Positions 42,125 to 50,328 of a stretch of DNA of 64,000 bases are shown here, piece by piece. Origin of the DNA: Bacillota bacterium (GTDB taxonomy: Bacteria > Bacillota > Clostridia > Christensenellales > CAG-138). The stretch is from the NCBI GenBank assembly GCA_023390655.1, contig JAEWCL010000018.1, positions 62,001 through 126,000 of the forward strand. The letters run 5' to 3'. The position numbers were made by a program, and so were the translations under genes. Numbering within the stretch: position 1 is the first letter of the stretch; every line of letters begins with the position of its first letter. The notes beneath the pieces are model-generated. The model saw only the letters and a program-made list of their open reading frames with translations, searched no databases and had not been told where the DNA came from.

Positions 42125-43609
42125 ATGAAACTGCTTTTCGCGGCGTCGGAAGCCGTACCCTTTGTCAAAACGGGAGGCCTCGCGGATGTTGCGGGGACGC
42201 TGCCCGCTGCGCTTGCAAAAGCGGGGGTGGACGCGCGGGTCATACTGCCCAAGTACCGGGATATCGATCCCAAATGGAAGGCGCAGATGACGCACATCGC
42301 CGATTTTTATGTAACGATGGGCTGGCGCAGGCAATACTGCGGGCTGGAGAGCATCGTTCTTGAGGATGTCATCTACTATTTTGTGGACAATGAATTCTAT
42401 TTTGCCAGAGACAGCGTCTATGGCAGCGGGCCGGAGGAAGGGGAGCGGTTCGGCTTCTTCTGCCGGGCTGTCTTAGAAGCGCTGCCGCATATCGGCTTCT
42501 TCCCGGATGTGCTGCACTGCAACGATTGGCAGACGGGCATGATCCCCACGCTCTTAAGGATTCAATACATGCATTTGCCGCAGTACAGCCGCATCCGTAC
42601 GCTGTTCACCATACACAACCTCAAATTCCAGGGCGTGTTTGAATGGGCGCAGATTGACGAGCTGTTCGGTTTGGGCGCAAAATACTACACCCCGGATTAT
42701 CTGGAGTTTTACGGCGGCATCAGCTTTATGAAGGGCGGCATCGTGTTCTCGGATTCCATCAGCACCGTGAGCCCGAGCTATGCAAGCGAGATCCAGTCCC
42801 CCTATTACGGGGAGCGGCTCGACGGGCTGCTGCGTTTGCGCGCGCACCAGCTGAGCGGGATATTAAACGGCATTGATTATGAAATCTGGAACCCCGCCGC
42901 GGACAAGGCGCTTCCGGCGCAGTATGATGCGGAGCATATGGAGGGCAAGGCTGCCTGCAAGACGGCGCTGCAGCGGGAATTCGGCCTTCCCGAGGAGGAT
43001 GTGGCGGTGATCGCCATCGTTTCCCGCCTGACCGAACAAAAGGGGCTGGACCTTCTCGAGCGGGTGCTCGACGATATCATGAAGCTGCCCATACAGCTCA
43101 TTGTCGTCGGCCAGGGGGAGACACATTACCATGAGCTGTTCCTGTGGGCGCAGTGGCGCTACCAGGGCAAGGTCGCGGCGCGGTTTGAGTACAGCGAGTC
43201 TCTGGCGCACCGGGTATACGCGGGGGCAGACATGTTCCTGATGCCCTCCCGGTTTGAGCCCTGCGGGCTTTCGCAGCTGATCGCGCTGCGCTACGGCACG
43301 GTGCCCATTGTGCGGGAGACCGGGGGTCTTAGGGATACGGTGCAGCCGTATAACAAGTATATGGACGAGGGCACGGGATTCTCGTTCTCCAATTACAACG
43401 CGCATGAACTGCTCTTCACGCTTGAGCGGTCCATACAGTATTATCTTGACCATAAGCTGTGGGCGCGCCTTGTGCGGCGCGGCATGGCGGCGGATTTTGG
43501 CTGGGACCGTTCGGCGGCAAAGTATCTTGCGCTTTACAATGAGATGCAGGGGCTCAACCAGCGCGGCAATGGCCGCGCGCGCAAGGCGGAGGAATTGCCG
43601 CAGGCCTGA
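42125..43609 (+). CDS. glgA: Glycogen synthase GlgA (GT5)
   Basis: 494 residues, normal length. It transfers glucose from ADP-glucose to glycogen ends. Seen: ASEAVPFVKTGGLADVAG with the KTGGL ADP-glucose site, HCNDWQTGM, FTIHNLKFQG, the second-domain SRLTEQKGLDLL and the catalytic PSRFEPCGLSQL. A GGGAGGA site precedes the ATG. It is separated from glgBCD by a repeat and a small unrelated gene, so it is probably transcribed on its own. Confidence 0.96.
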   Translation: MKLLFAASEAVPFVKTGGLADVAGTLPAALAKAGVDARVILPKYRDIDPKWKAQMTHIADFYVTMGWRRQYCGLESIVLEDVIYYFVDNEFYFARDSVYGSGPEEGERFGFFCRAVLEALPHIGFFPDVLHCNDWQTGMIPTLLRIQYMHLPQYSRIRTLFTIHNLKFQGVFEWAQIDELFGLGAKYYTPDYLEFYGGISFMKGGIVFSDSISTVSPSYASEIQSPYYGERLDGLLRLRAHQLSGILNGIDYEIWNPAADKALPAQYDAEHMEGKAACKTALQREFGLPEEDVAVIAIVSRLTEQKGLDLLERVLDDIMKLPIQLIVVGQGETHYHELFLWAQWRYQGKVAARFEYSESLAHRVYAGADMFLMPSRFEPCGLSQLIALRYGTVPIVRETGGLRDTVQPYNKYMDEGTGFSFSNYNAHELLFTLERSIQYYLDHKLWARLVRRGMAADFGWDRSAAKYLALYNEMQGLNQRGNGRARKAEELPQA

Positions 43610-43640
43610 GCGCCATATCCCGAAGCATGTCGAATAAACA

Positions 43641-43669
43641 TTGCAGGATGGCCTTCGATTTGCTATCAT
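43641..43669 (+). promoter_or_regulatory. Promoter of the LCP gene
   Basis: TTGCAG, a 17-base spacer and TATCAT with a TGC extension, about 115 bases before the start codon. Confidence 0.55.
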
Positions 43670-43689
43670 TCACTCATACGCTGTGAATG
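43667..43689. promoter_or_regulatory. Inverted repeat over the start site of the LCP promoter
   Basis: Seven-base arms CATTCAC and GTGAATG separated by nine bases begin inside the -10 box and cover the expected start of transcription. The layout fits an operator; the protein is unknown. Confidence 0.4.
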
Positions 43690-43784
43690 GTACAAATGGA
43701 GGGCCGCTTCCGTTTTTGTTTGCGCCACATGGCGTTGCCGCGCGTCAAGAAAGATGCGTGGCGGTTGGAAGGGATTTATTCGTC

Positions 43785-45182
43785 ATGGCTCAAAAAGAAA
43801 AGGATATAGAAAAAAAACCGCTGCATCCGGCAAAGGAAATAGAAAAAAAACCGCTGCGTCCGGCAAAGGAAAAGAAAAAACACGGCGCATGGTGGAAGGT
43901 GCTGCTGGGGGTAGGGCTTTTGCTTGGCGGCATTGTTATAGCGGCGCTTTTGCTTGGCGGTACGCTGTTTTTACGCATTTCCCGCCCCGGGAACACGGTG
44001 TTTGCAGAAGAGGACAATGGCACGCCGGCGCCTACGGTGGCCGTAACCCCTACGCCCGCGCCGACGCCGGCTATCACACCCGCGCCGGGGGCCACGCCTT
44101 CCCCCACGCCCATACCCACGCCGCAGCCGCTGCAGGAGTTATACCCGCAGACCTGGCTGACGGACGCGCAGCAGGCGGCAATGCAGGCGCAGAACGCCAG
44201 CACGGAGTACACGAACATCCTGCTTGTCGGCGTGGACCGGCGCGGGACGCGCGGGGATTCCAATGCGGACGTCATCATGATCGCAACGGTGGACAAGCGC
44301 AACGGCAGGCTGAAGCTGACGTCCATGCTGCGGGACCTTTATGTGCCGATCGAAGGGTATGAGCCCGCGCGCATCAACTCGGCTGCGGCAAAGGGCGGCA
44401 TTCCGCTTTTGATGCACACGGTCAACCAAGCACTGCAGATGGACATCAAGAACTATGTCCTTGTGGACTTCTCCATGTTTGAGGATGTGGTGGACAGGCT
44501 TGGCGGCGTTACCGTGCGCATGAGTGAAGCGGAAATCTCCGCCGCAAACGACAACATCGCGGGATTGAACAAGCAGCGGAATGTCAGCTATCTCTGGGAT
44601 GGCTTTATCTTCGCGGAGCCCGGCAACGTCAAACTGACGGGCAAGCAGGCGCTAGGTTTTGCGCGCATCCGCCATCTGGACAGCGATTTTGTGCGCACCA
44701 ACCGCCAGTTCAAGGTGCTGACCGCCATATTCGCAAAATTCCGCTCCATGAACGTGGCCAAGCAGTACCAGGTGCTTTACGACCTGATGCCCATGGTGGA
44801 GACGGACCTTTCGGCAACGCAGATTGCGGATATTGCCCTGAGTGCGCTTTCCATGGACACAAAGGGACTGTTGCACATGGCGGTTCCGCAGGAGGGGCAT
44901 TATAAATCCGGCCGTGTCAAGGGGAGCTCCGTGCTTTTGATGGATATGCCCATGCACGCGTGGCTTGTGCACCGCTTTATCTATACAAGCGTTGAAGAGC
45001 CGGAGGAAGCCAAGGTGCTCTCCGGCGGAAAATCCCTGCCGCCGCGTACGCCCGGCCCCACCTTGCCGCCGATGCCCACGCTGCTGCCGGGAGAAACGCC
45101 GCAGTATCCGCTTCCCACGGACGCCGAAGGGGCGGAAAACGCGGTCCCCCTGCCGCCTGAAATACCCGAGATAACACCTTAG
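43785..45182 (+). CDS. LytR-CpsA-Psr (LCP) family protein
   Basis: A 465-residue cell-surface phosphotransferase that links anionic polymers or polysaccharides to peptidoglycan. A Lys-rich cytoplasmic tail with a duplicated IEKKPL-HPAKE unit (residues 8-29) is followed by a membrane segment (37-63) and a Pro/Thr/Ala spacer (about 77-120). The LCP domain then has NILLVGVDRR, SNADVIMIATV, SMLRDLYVPI (conserved Arg), INSAAAKGG and the FARIRHLDSDFVRTNRQ region. A Pro-rich tail ends the protein. The ATG at 43785 is preceded by GGAAGGG at 12 bases. Confidence 0.9.
   Translation: MAQKEKDIEKKPLHPAKEIEKKPLRPAKEKKKHGAWWKVLLGVGLLLGGIVIAALLLGGTLFLRISRPGNTVFAEEDNGTPAPTVAVTPTPAPTPAITPAPGATPSPTPIPTPQPLQELYPQTWLTDAQQAAMQAQNASTEYTNILLVGVDRRGTRGDSNADVIMIATVDKRNGRLKLTSMLRDLYVPIEGYEPARINSAAAKGGIPLLMHTVNQALQMDIKNYVLVDFSMFEDVVDRLGGVTVRMSEAEISAANDNIAGLNKQRNVSYLWDGFIFAEPGNVKLTGKQALGFARIRHLDSDFVRTNRQFKVLTAIFAKFRSMNVAKQYQVLYDLMPMVETDLSATQIADIALSALSMDTKGLLHMAVPQEGHYKSGRVKGSSVLLMDMPMHAWLVHRFIYTSVEEPEEAKVLSGGKSLPPRTPGPTLPPMPTLLPGETPQYPLPTDAEGAENAVPLPPEIPEITP
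43806..43871 (+). repeat. Tandem 33-bp duplication in the LCP gene
   Basis: Two 33-base units lie directly side by side and differ at one base (CAT against CGT). Each has a run of eight A. They encode the doubled 11-residue peptide in the cytoplasmic tail. The A runs make the site prone to slippage. Confidence 0.8.
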
Positions 45183-45228
45183 CGCCGCTGCCGTAACGCC
45201 TTTTGAAACAGGAGTTGCGCATGAAATC

Positions 45229-45266
45229 AAAAAACAGCGGCAAGCCTCCATAAAGACGCTTGCCGC
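45229..45266 (-). terminator. Terminator after the DUF1292 gene
   Basis: GCGGCAAGC/GCTTGCCGC, nine perfect pairs with a 12-base loop. On the minus strand it continues TGTTTTTTGA. It also lies 50 bases after the convergent LCP gene. Confidence 0.75.
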
Positions 45267-45295
45267 CGTTTATTCCTGTTAATAGCGCAGATTGC

Positions 45296-45616
45296 TTATT
45301 CTTCTTCGTCTTCTTCCTCGTCCTCAATGTCGATTTCGCCAAGGCGCTCTTCGACGATTGCGGAAAGGACATCCATGAGCGCTTCATCGGCGGGAAGGAA
45401 TTCTTCCGTATCGCCGTTGACAACGACCTTCATAATATAGACGTCCTGCTCGCTGCATTCGCAGTCATCCTGCTCGCAGTCGCAGTCGGGCATATCCGAA
45501 AGATCCATTAGTACTGCGTATTCCTGGCCTTCGTGCTCGAAATAATCGATAACGTCCAGCTCGAACTCGTTGCCTTCATCATCGGAGAAAACGACGACAT
45601 CCCGTTCTTCTTCCAT
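45296..45616 (-). CDS. DUF1292 domain-containing protein
   Basis: A 106-residue acidic cytoplasmic protein of the DUF1292 (YrzB) family with the typical VVFSDDEGNEFELDVIDYFEHEGQEYAVL start and an all-acidic C-terminal tail. A short Cys-rich insert (DCDCEQDDCEC, about residues 44-54) sits in the middle and could bind a metal. GAGAGGTGG precedes the ATG. Its role is unknown. Confidence 0.88.
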   Translation of the reverse strand: MEEERDVVVFSDDEGNEFELDVIDYFEHEGQEYAVLMDLSDMPDCDCEQDDCECSEQDVYIMKVVVNGDTEEFLPADEALMDVLSAIVEERLGEIDIEDEEEDEEE

Positions 45617-45646
45617 GGTTTACACCACCTCTCACAATTTGGTTTC

Positions 45647-45675
45647 ATTGTATCGCATGCCGCCGCGCTTTTCAA
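45647..45675 (-). promoter_or_regulatory. Promoter of the DUF1292 gene
   Basis: On the minus strand: TTGAAA, a 17-base spacer, then TACAAT, about 30 bases before the start codon. Confidence 0.6.
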
Positions 45676-45824
45676 TGGCGGAATTGCATTGGGCAATGCG
45701 GCACGGCTGCAAAAAAATGTGAGATTGGCCCTGCTGCCGCTTCCCAATATGTAGTATGGCCGCGGAGGAGAAAGCAAAACATCCACGTTATCAAAATAAT
45801 ATTTTGAAAACCTAAAAATTTTTG

Positions 45825-45853
45825 TTGGTTTCTATGCACAAGTATGCTATATT
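45825..45853 (+). promoter_or_regulatory. Promoter of the YheO-ygeY-ygeW unit
   Basis: TTGGTT, a 17-base spacer and TATATT with a TGC extension, 28 bases before the regulator gene. Bases 45680-45824 hold no gene. Confidence 0.5.
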
Positions 45854-45880
45854 AAATCTAGGAAAGCGAGGGGTACACAC

Positions 45881-46495
45881 GTGATGATGGATTTCCTCAA
45901 ACGGCTCGCCGTAGCGCTTGCAAAGCAGTTCGGGGATAATTGCGAGGTGGTGGTACACGACCTGACCAAGGCTGAGAATTCCATTGTGGCCATCGAAAAC
46001 GGGCATGTCAGCCACCGCAAGGTGGGGGATGGACCTTCCCATATTGTCCTTGAGGCAATGAAACGGAATTCGGAAGAGCTGACGGATCATCTGGGCTATC
46101 TTGCCCGCACGCATGACGGACGCATCGTCAAATCCAGCACCATCTATCTTCGGGATGAAAACGGCAAGGTAGAGGGCATACTTTCTATTAACTACGATAT
46201 TACCGGACTCTTAATGGCGGAAAGCGCCGTCAAGTCCATCATCAACCACGATGACGGCGAAAAACCCGAACGCATTCCCCAAAACGTCAATGACCTATTG
46301 GACGATCTGATCGATCAGAGCGTTGCGAACGTCGGCAAACCTGTGGCGCTCATGTCCAAGGAGGATAAGATTCGAGCCATCCAGTACCTCAATAACGCCG
46401 GCGCATTTTTGATCACCAAGAGCGGCGACAAGGTCGCAAAGCACTTTGGTATTTCCAAGTACACGCTCTACTCTTACATCGATGCAAAAGGCTGA
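45881..46495 (+). CDS. YheO-like PAS / helix-turn-helix transcriptional regulator
   Basis: A 204-residue regulator with a YheO-type PAS domain (about 10-120; NCEVVVHDL, ENGHVSHRKVGDGPS, SSTIYLRDENGKVEGILSINYDIT). A C-terminal HTH_22 domain (about 140-200) ends AKHFGISKYTLYSYIDAKG. The group includes DauR, which controls D-amino-acid catabolism. The frame opens with GTG-ATG-ATG; the GAGGGG site fits the second or third codon better than the first. It precedes ygeY by 57 bases, so it probably controls that operon. Confidence 0.88.
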   Translation: MMMDFLKRLAVALAKQFGDNCEVVVHDLTKAENSIVAIENGHVSHRKVGDGPSHIVLEAMKRNSEELTDHLGYLARTHDGRIVKSSTIYLRDENGKVEGILSINYDITGLLMAESAVKSIINHDDGEKPERIPQNVNDLLDDLIDQSVANVGKPVALMSKEDKIRAIQYLNNAGAFLITKSGDKVAKHFGISKYTLYSYIDAKG

Positions 46496-46552
46496 GTATT
46501 CTACAGCCCGATGAACATAGCAAAAGGCAAGCAGAAAGGGAGGAACAGAACA

Positions 46553-47914
46553 ATGGATTTTTCCGCAATCCGTAAAGCTTCGGAAGCTTACCTGCCCCAA
46601 ATGACCAAGTTCCTGCGCGACCTTATCGCGATCCCCAGCGAAAGCTGTGAGGAAGAGGGCGTCGTCAAGCGCACCATCGAAGAAATGAAAATGCTGGGCT
46701 TTGACAAAGCCGAAATCGACGGCCAGGGCAACGCGCTTGGTTGGATGGGCACCGGCAAACGCATCATTGCATTCGACGGGCATATCGACACCGTAGGCAT
46801 CGGCAACATCGACAACTGGAAGTTTGACCCTTATAAGGGTTTTGAAAGCGATACCGAAATCGGCGGCCGCGGCGGCTCGGACCAGGAAGGCGGCGTGGTC
46901 TCCGCTGTGTACGGCGCAAAGATCATGAAGGACTTGGGCCTGATCCCCGAGGACGTCACCATACTTGTTACTGCCACCGTGCAGGAAGAAGACTGCGACG
47001 GCGTCTGCTGGCAGTACATCCATAACGAAGGCAAAATCACGCCCGAGTTCGTGGTTTCCACCGAGCCCACCGACGGCGGCATCTATCGCGGTCATCGCGG
47101 GCGCATGGAAATCCGCGTGGACGTGCAGGGCGTTTCCTGCCACGGCTCCGCACCCGAGCGCGGCGACAACGCTATTTATAAAATGGCTGAAATTCTCCTG
47201 GACGTGAAGGCGCTTAACGAGAACGGCTGCACGGAGTCTGACGAGATCAAGGGCCTTGTAAAGATGCTCGATCCGAAGTTCAACCCCGAGCATTATGAGG
47301 ATGCGCAGTTCCTCGGCCGCGGTACCGTCACCACGTCCCAGATTTTCTTCACCTCCCCGAGCCGCTGCGCGGTTGCGGACTCCTGCTCCGTTTCTCTCGA
47401 CCGCCGCATGACCGCGGGCGAGACCTGGGAGTCCTGCCTGAAGGAAATTGAGAACCTGCCTGCCTGCAAGAAGCACGGCGCAAAGGTTTCCATGTACATG
47501 TACGACCGTCCCGCATGGACAGGCCTCGTCTATGAGACCGAGTGCTATTTCCCCACCTGGATCAACAAGGAAACAGCCCCCCACGTGCAGGCTGTTGTGG
47601 ACGCGCACAAGGCGCTCTACGGCGACGAGCGCATCGGCGATGCCGCTGCCATGCACCTGCGCAAGCGTCCCCTCACTGACAAGTGGACGTTTTCGACCAA
47701 CGGCGTTTCCATTCAGGGCCGCTACGGCATCCCCTGCGTGGGCTTCGGGCCTGGCGCCGAGTCGCAGGCACATGCGCCCAACGAGGTCATCTGGAAGCAG
47801 GATCTTGTGACCTGCGCCGCCGTATACGCCGCCATCCCCGGCCTGTATAAGGGCAAGAGCGGTGAAGACGTCGTGCAGTTCCGCGCGGGCAAAACCAACA
47901 ACGATATTAAGTAA
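46553..47914 (+). CDS. ygeY: YgeY family M20 metallohydrolase
   Basis: A 453-residue zinc peptidase-like enzyme of the M20 family, YgeY branch (annotated elsewhere as linked to selenium metabolism). Metal ligands sit in FDGHIDTVG, SDQEGG and the TVQEEDCDG stretch. The lid domain has VSCHGSAPERGDNA. In E. coli and Clostridia ygeY lies with ygeW, ygeX and purine or hydantoin genes; here only ygeW follows (41-base gap). The true substrate is not known, though carbamoyl or N-acyl amino acids are likely. The ATG at 46553 follows GGGAGG. There is no in-frame TGA that would suggest selenocysteine. Confidence 0.92.
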   Translation: MDFSAIRKASEAYLPQMTKFLRDLIAIPSESCEEEGVVKRTIEEMKMLGFDKAEIDGQGNALGWMGTGKRIIAFDGHIDTVGIGNIDNWKFDPYKGFESDTEIGGRGGSDQEGGVVSAVYGAKIMKDLGLIPEDVTILVTATVQEEDCDGVCWQYIHNEGKITPEFVVSTEPTDGGIYRGHRGRMEIRVDVQGVSCHGSAPERGDNAIYKMAEILLDVKALNENGCTESDEIKGLVKMLDPKFNPEHYEDAQFLGRGTVTTSQIFFTSPSRCAVADSCSVSLDRRMTAGETWESCLKEIENLPACKKHGAKVSMYMYDRPAWTGLVYETECYFPTWINKETAPHVQAVVDAHKALYGDERIGDAAAMHLRKRPLTDKWTFSTNGVSIQGRYGIPCVGFGPGAESQAHAPNEVIWKQDLVTCAAVYAAIPGLYKGKSGEDVVQFRAGKTNNDIK

Positions 47915-47955
47915 GGCCACGCTGCCAAAACTATAAATGATTGAGGAGATCAGTT

Positions 47956-49158
47956 ATGAGCAACGTCAAACAATACACCGATAAACTCGAAAAGCTCGAC
48001 CTTGGCAACATGTACGATGGCGACTTCTTCCTGACCTGGGAAAAATCCAGGGATGAGCTCGAAGCCGTATTCGCGGTAGCCGATGCGCTTAGGCACCTCA
48101 GGGAGAACAACGTCTCCACCAAGATTTTTGACAGCGGCCTTGGCATTTCCCTGTTCAGGGACAATTCCACCCGTACCCGCTTCTCCTTTGCTTCCGCCTG
48201 CAACCTGTTGGGCCTTGAAGTACAGGACCTCGACGAAGGCAAGAGCCAGGTCGCCCATGGTGAGACCGTACGCGAAACCGCGAACATGGTTTCCTTCATG
48301 GCGGACGTCATCGGTATCCGTGACGATATGTACATCGGCAAAGGCAACACTTACATGCACGAAGTGGTGGACGCCGTGACCGAAGGCCACAAGGCGGGCG
48401 TGCTTGAGCAGAAGCCCACCCTTGTCAACCTCCAGTGCGATATCGACCATCCTACCCAGTCCATGGCGGATATGCTCCACCTCATCCATACCTTCGGCGG
48501 CGTAGAGAACCTCAAGGGCAAGAAGATCGCGATGAGCTGGGCATACTCTCCTTCCTACGGCAAGCCACTCTCCGTTCCCCAGGGCATCATCGGCCTGATG
48601 ACGCGCATGGGCATGGACGTGACGCTGGCGCATCCCGAGGGCTATGAAGTCATGAACGAGGTCGTGGAAGTCGCCAAGGCCAACGCGGCGCAGTTCGGCG
48701 GCAAGTTTGAAATCACCAACTCCATGGCGGAAGCATTCAAGGATGCGGACGTTGTGTATCCCAAGAGCTGGGCGCCCTTCAAGGCGATGGAAAAGCGCAC
48801 CGAGCTCTATGGCAACGGCGATTTCGACGGCATCAAGGCGCTTGAAAAAGAGCTCCTCGCCCAGAACGCGCAGCACAAGGACTGGGAGTGCACCGAAGAA
48901 CTCATGTCGCTCACCAAGGAAGGCAAGGCGCTCTATATGCACTGCCTGCCCGCCGATATCACCGGCGTGAGCTGCAAAGAGGGCGAAGTCGCTGCATCCG
49001 TGTTCGAACGCTACCGCGATCCCCTCTACAAGGAAGCTTCCTATAAGCCCTACATCATCGCGGCCATGATCTTCCTCGCGAAGGTGAAGGACCCCAAGAA
49101 GGCGCTCCTCGATCTCGAAGCAAGTGCCAAGAAGCGTTGGGACGGCGCTGCCGAGTAA
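47956..49158 (+). CDS. ygeW: Knotted carbamoyltransferase YgeW
   Basis: A 400-residue carbamoyltransferase-fold enzyme. The carbamoyl phosphate loop is visible as DNSTRTRFSFASA, and the C-terminal HCLP motif as YMHCLPADI. The long, knot-forming insert (YGKPLSVPQGIIGLMTRMG) assigns it to the YgeW branch, not to ornithine or aspartate transcarbamoylase. Its substrate is unproven. The ATG at 47956 follows GAGGAG. It is the last gene of the regulator-ygeY-ygeW unit and is closed by a terminator. YgeW might make or split a carbamoylated product that YgeY hydrolyses. Confidence 0.92.
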   Translation: MSNVKQYTDKLEKLDLGNMYDGDFFLTWEKSRDELEAVFAVADALRHLRENNVSTKIFDSGLGISLFRDNSTRTRFSFASACNLLGLEVQDLDEGKSQVAHGETVRETANMVSFMADVIGIRDDMYIGKGNTYMHEVVDAVTEGHKAGVLEQKPTLVNLQCDIDHPTQSMADMLHLIHTFGGVENLKGKKIAMSWAYSPSYGKPLSVPQGIIGLMTRMGMDVTLAHPEGYEVMNEVVEVAKANAAQFGGKFEITNSMAEAFKDADVVYPKSWAPFKAMEKRTELYGNGDFDGIKALEKELLAQNAQHKDWECTEELMSLTKEGKALYMHCLPADITGVSCKEGEVAASVFERYRDPLYKEASYKPYIIAAMIFLAKVKDPKKALLDLEASAKKRWDGAAE

Positions 49159-49231
49159 GCAGCATTGCAGCCGCTCGACAAGACACGGCATTGCAATTTG
49201 TGCCTAAAACCAGTAGAATAAATACGAACCG

Positions 49232-49265
49232 GGGGGCTGCCATCAGGTCAGCCCCCTGCTTTTTA
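49232..49265 (+). terminator. Terminator after ygeW
   Basis: GGGGGCTG/CAGCCCCC stem with a nine-base loop, then TGCTTTTT. Confidence 0.85.
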
Positions 49266-49392
49266 CGGCTTTGCCCGTTCGGCAGGACTTTTTCCAAATA
49301 CGGCTCTGCACTTTTTTGGTAAGCTTCAACACTGTTCCTCAAGAGTCAGAGTGACGATATAATTTACAGGATTGACAGGAGTAAAAACCAAG

Positions 49393-50295
49393 ATGGGTCA
49401 GGAACGGCGCGCCATGCTGCAAATGCTGCTGTGCGGCATCTTGTGGAGCTTTGGCGGAATCCTCATCAAACTTGTGCCGTGGAACGGGCTGGTGATTGCC
49501 GGCGTAAGAAGCGTGTTCACGGCTTTGGTGATGTTTGCGTATATGCGCAAGTCCAATATGCACATACTCATCAATAAGCGCACCCTTGCAATCGGCGCGG
49601 TCACGTTCCTGGTATTTGCGCTGTTTCTATCGGCAAACAAGCTGACGACGGCTGCAAACGCGATCGTGCTGCAGTATACGGCGCCCATCTATGTGCTGGT
49701 GTTTTCCGCCATCTTCCTGCATGCAAAGGTGCGGCGCGGCGATGTGATTGCCCTCATACTGACCATGGTCGGCATTGCGCTGTTCTTCCTGGATCAGTTT
49801 GGCGCGGGCTCGGTACTGGGCAACAGCCTTGCGCTGCTCTCCGGCGTGTTTTTCGGCCTGATGTTCTTTTTGAGCGGCGGCGTGAGCGAAGAAACGCGTA
49901 TGAGCGGATTGTTCCTGGCCCAGATTATGACGGCCGTGGTCGGCGTTCCGCTGGCGTTTGTATATGAGACGCCCATCACAAGCACGGCTGTTATTTGCAT
50001 CGTGATACTGGGCGTCGTACAGCTTGGTATCCCGTACATCCTGTACAGCAAGGCGGTGAAGCATTGCTCGCCGCTGATGTGCTCCATCATTTCCGTGGTG
50101 GAACCGCTCTTAAACCCCGTATGGGTATTCCTTGTGACAGGGGAGCAGCCAAGCTATTGGGCGCTCATTGGCGGCGTTGTTGTACTCGTGACCGTCACCC
50201 TCTGGTGCGTCTGGGGCGCAAAGGAAAAACAGAAAGAGGAAGCGCTGGAAGCGCTGGAAACGCAGCCTGCTGCACAGAGCGCATCGCAGGGTTAA
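49393..50295 (+). CDS. EamA family (DMT) transporter
   Basis: A 300-residue membrane protein with ten hydrophobic segments in two EamA halves: LLCGILWSFGGILIKL and NKLTTAANAIVLQYTAPIYVL in the first, and a GVVQLGIPYILYSKAVKHCSPLMCSIISVVEPLLNPVW in the second. It probably exports a small metabolite. The ATG at 49393 is preceded by AGGAGT at ten bases. The C-terminal tail is Glu/Ala-rich. It precedes the topoisomerase pair by 33 bases. Confidence 0.88.
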   Translation: MGQERRAMLQMLLCGILWSFGGILIKLVPWNGLVIAGVRSVFTALVMFAYMRKSNMHILINKRTLAIGAVTFLVFALFLSANKLTTAANAIVLQYTAPIYVLVFSAIFLHAKVRRGDVIALILTMVGIALFFLDQFGAGSVLGNSLALLSGVFFGLMFFLSGGVSEETRMSGLFLAQIMTAVVGVPLAFVYETPITSTAVICIVILGVVQLGIPYILYSKAVKHCSPLMCSIISVVEPLLNPVWVFLVTGEQPSYWALIGGVVVLVTVTLWCVWGAKEKQKEEALEALETQPAAQSASQG

Positions 50296-50328
50296 ACAGC
50301 TTGATTTCTTCATTGCATAGGAGAGACT

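Noticed and set aside
46295..47920. 541-residue minus-strand frame opposite ygeY
   Set aside because: Shadow of a well-conserved gene, without start site or recognisable motif.
46553..49158. Selenoprotein in the ygeY-ygeW operon
   Set aside because: The label 'selenium metabolism-linked' comes from co-occurrence in other genomes; neither gene has an in-frame TGA.
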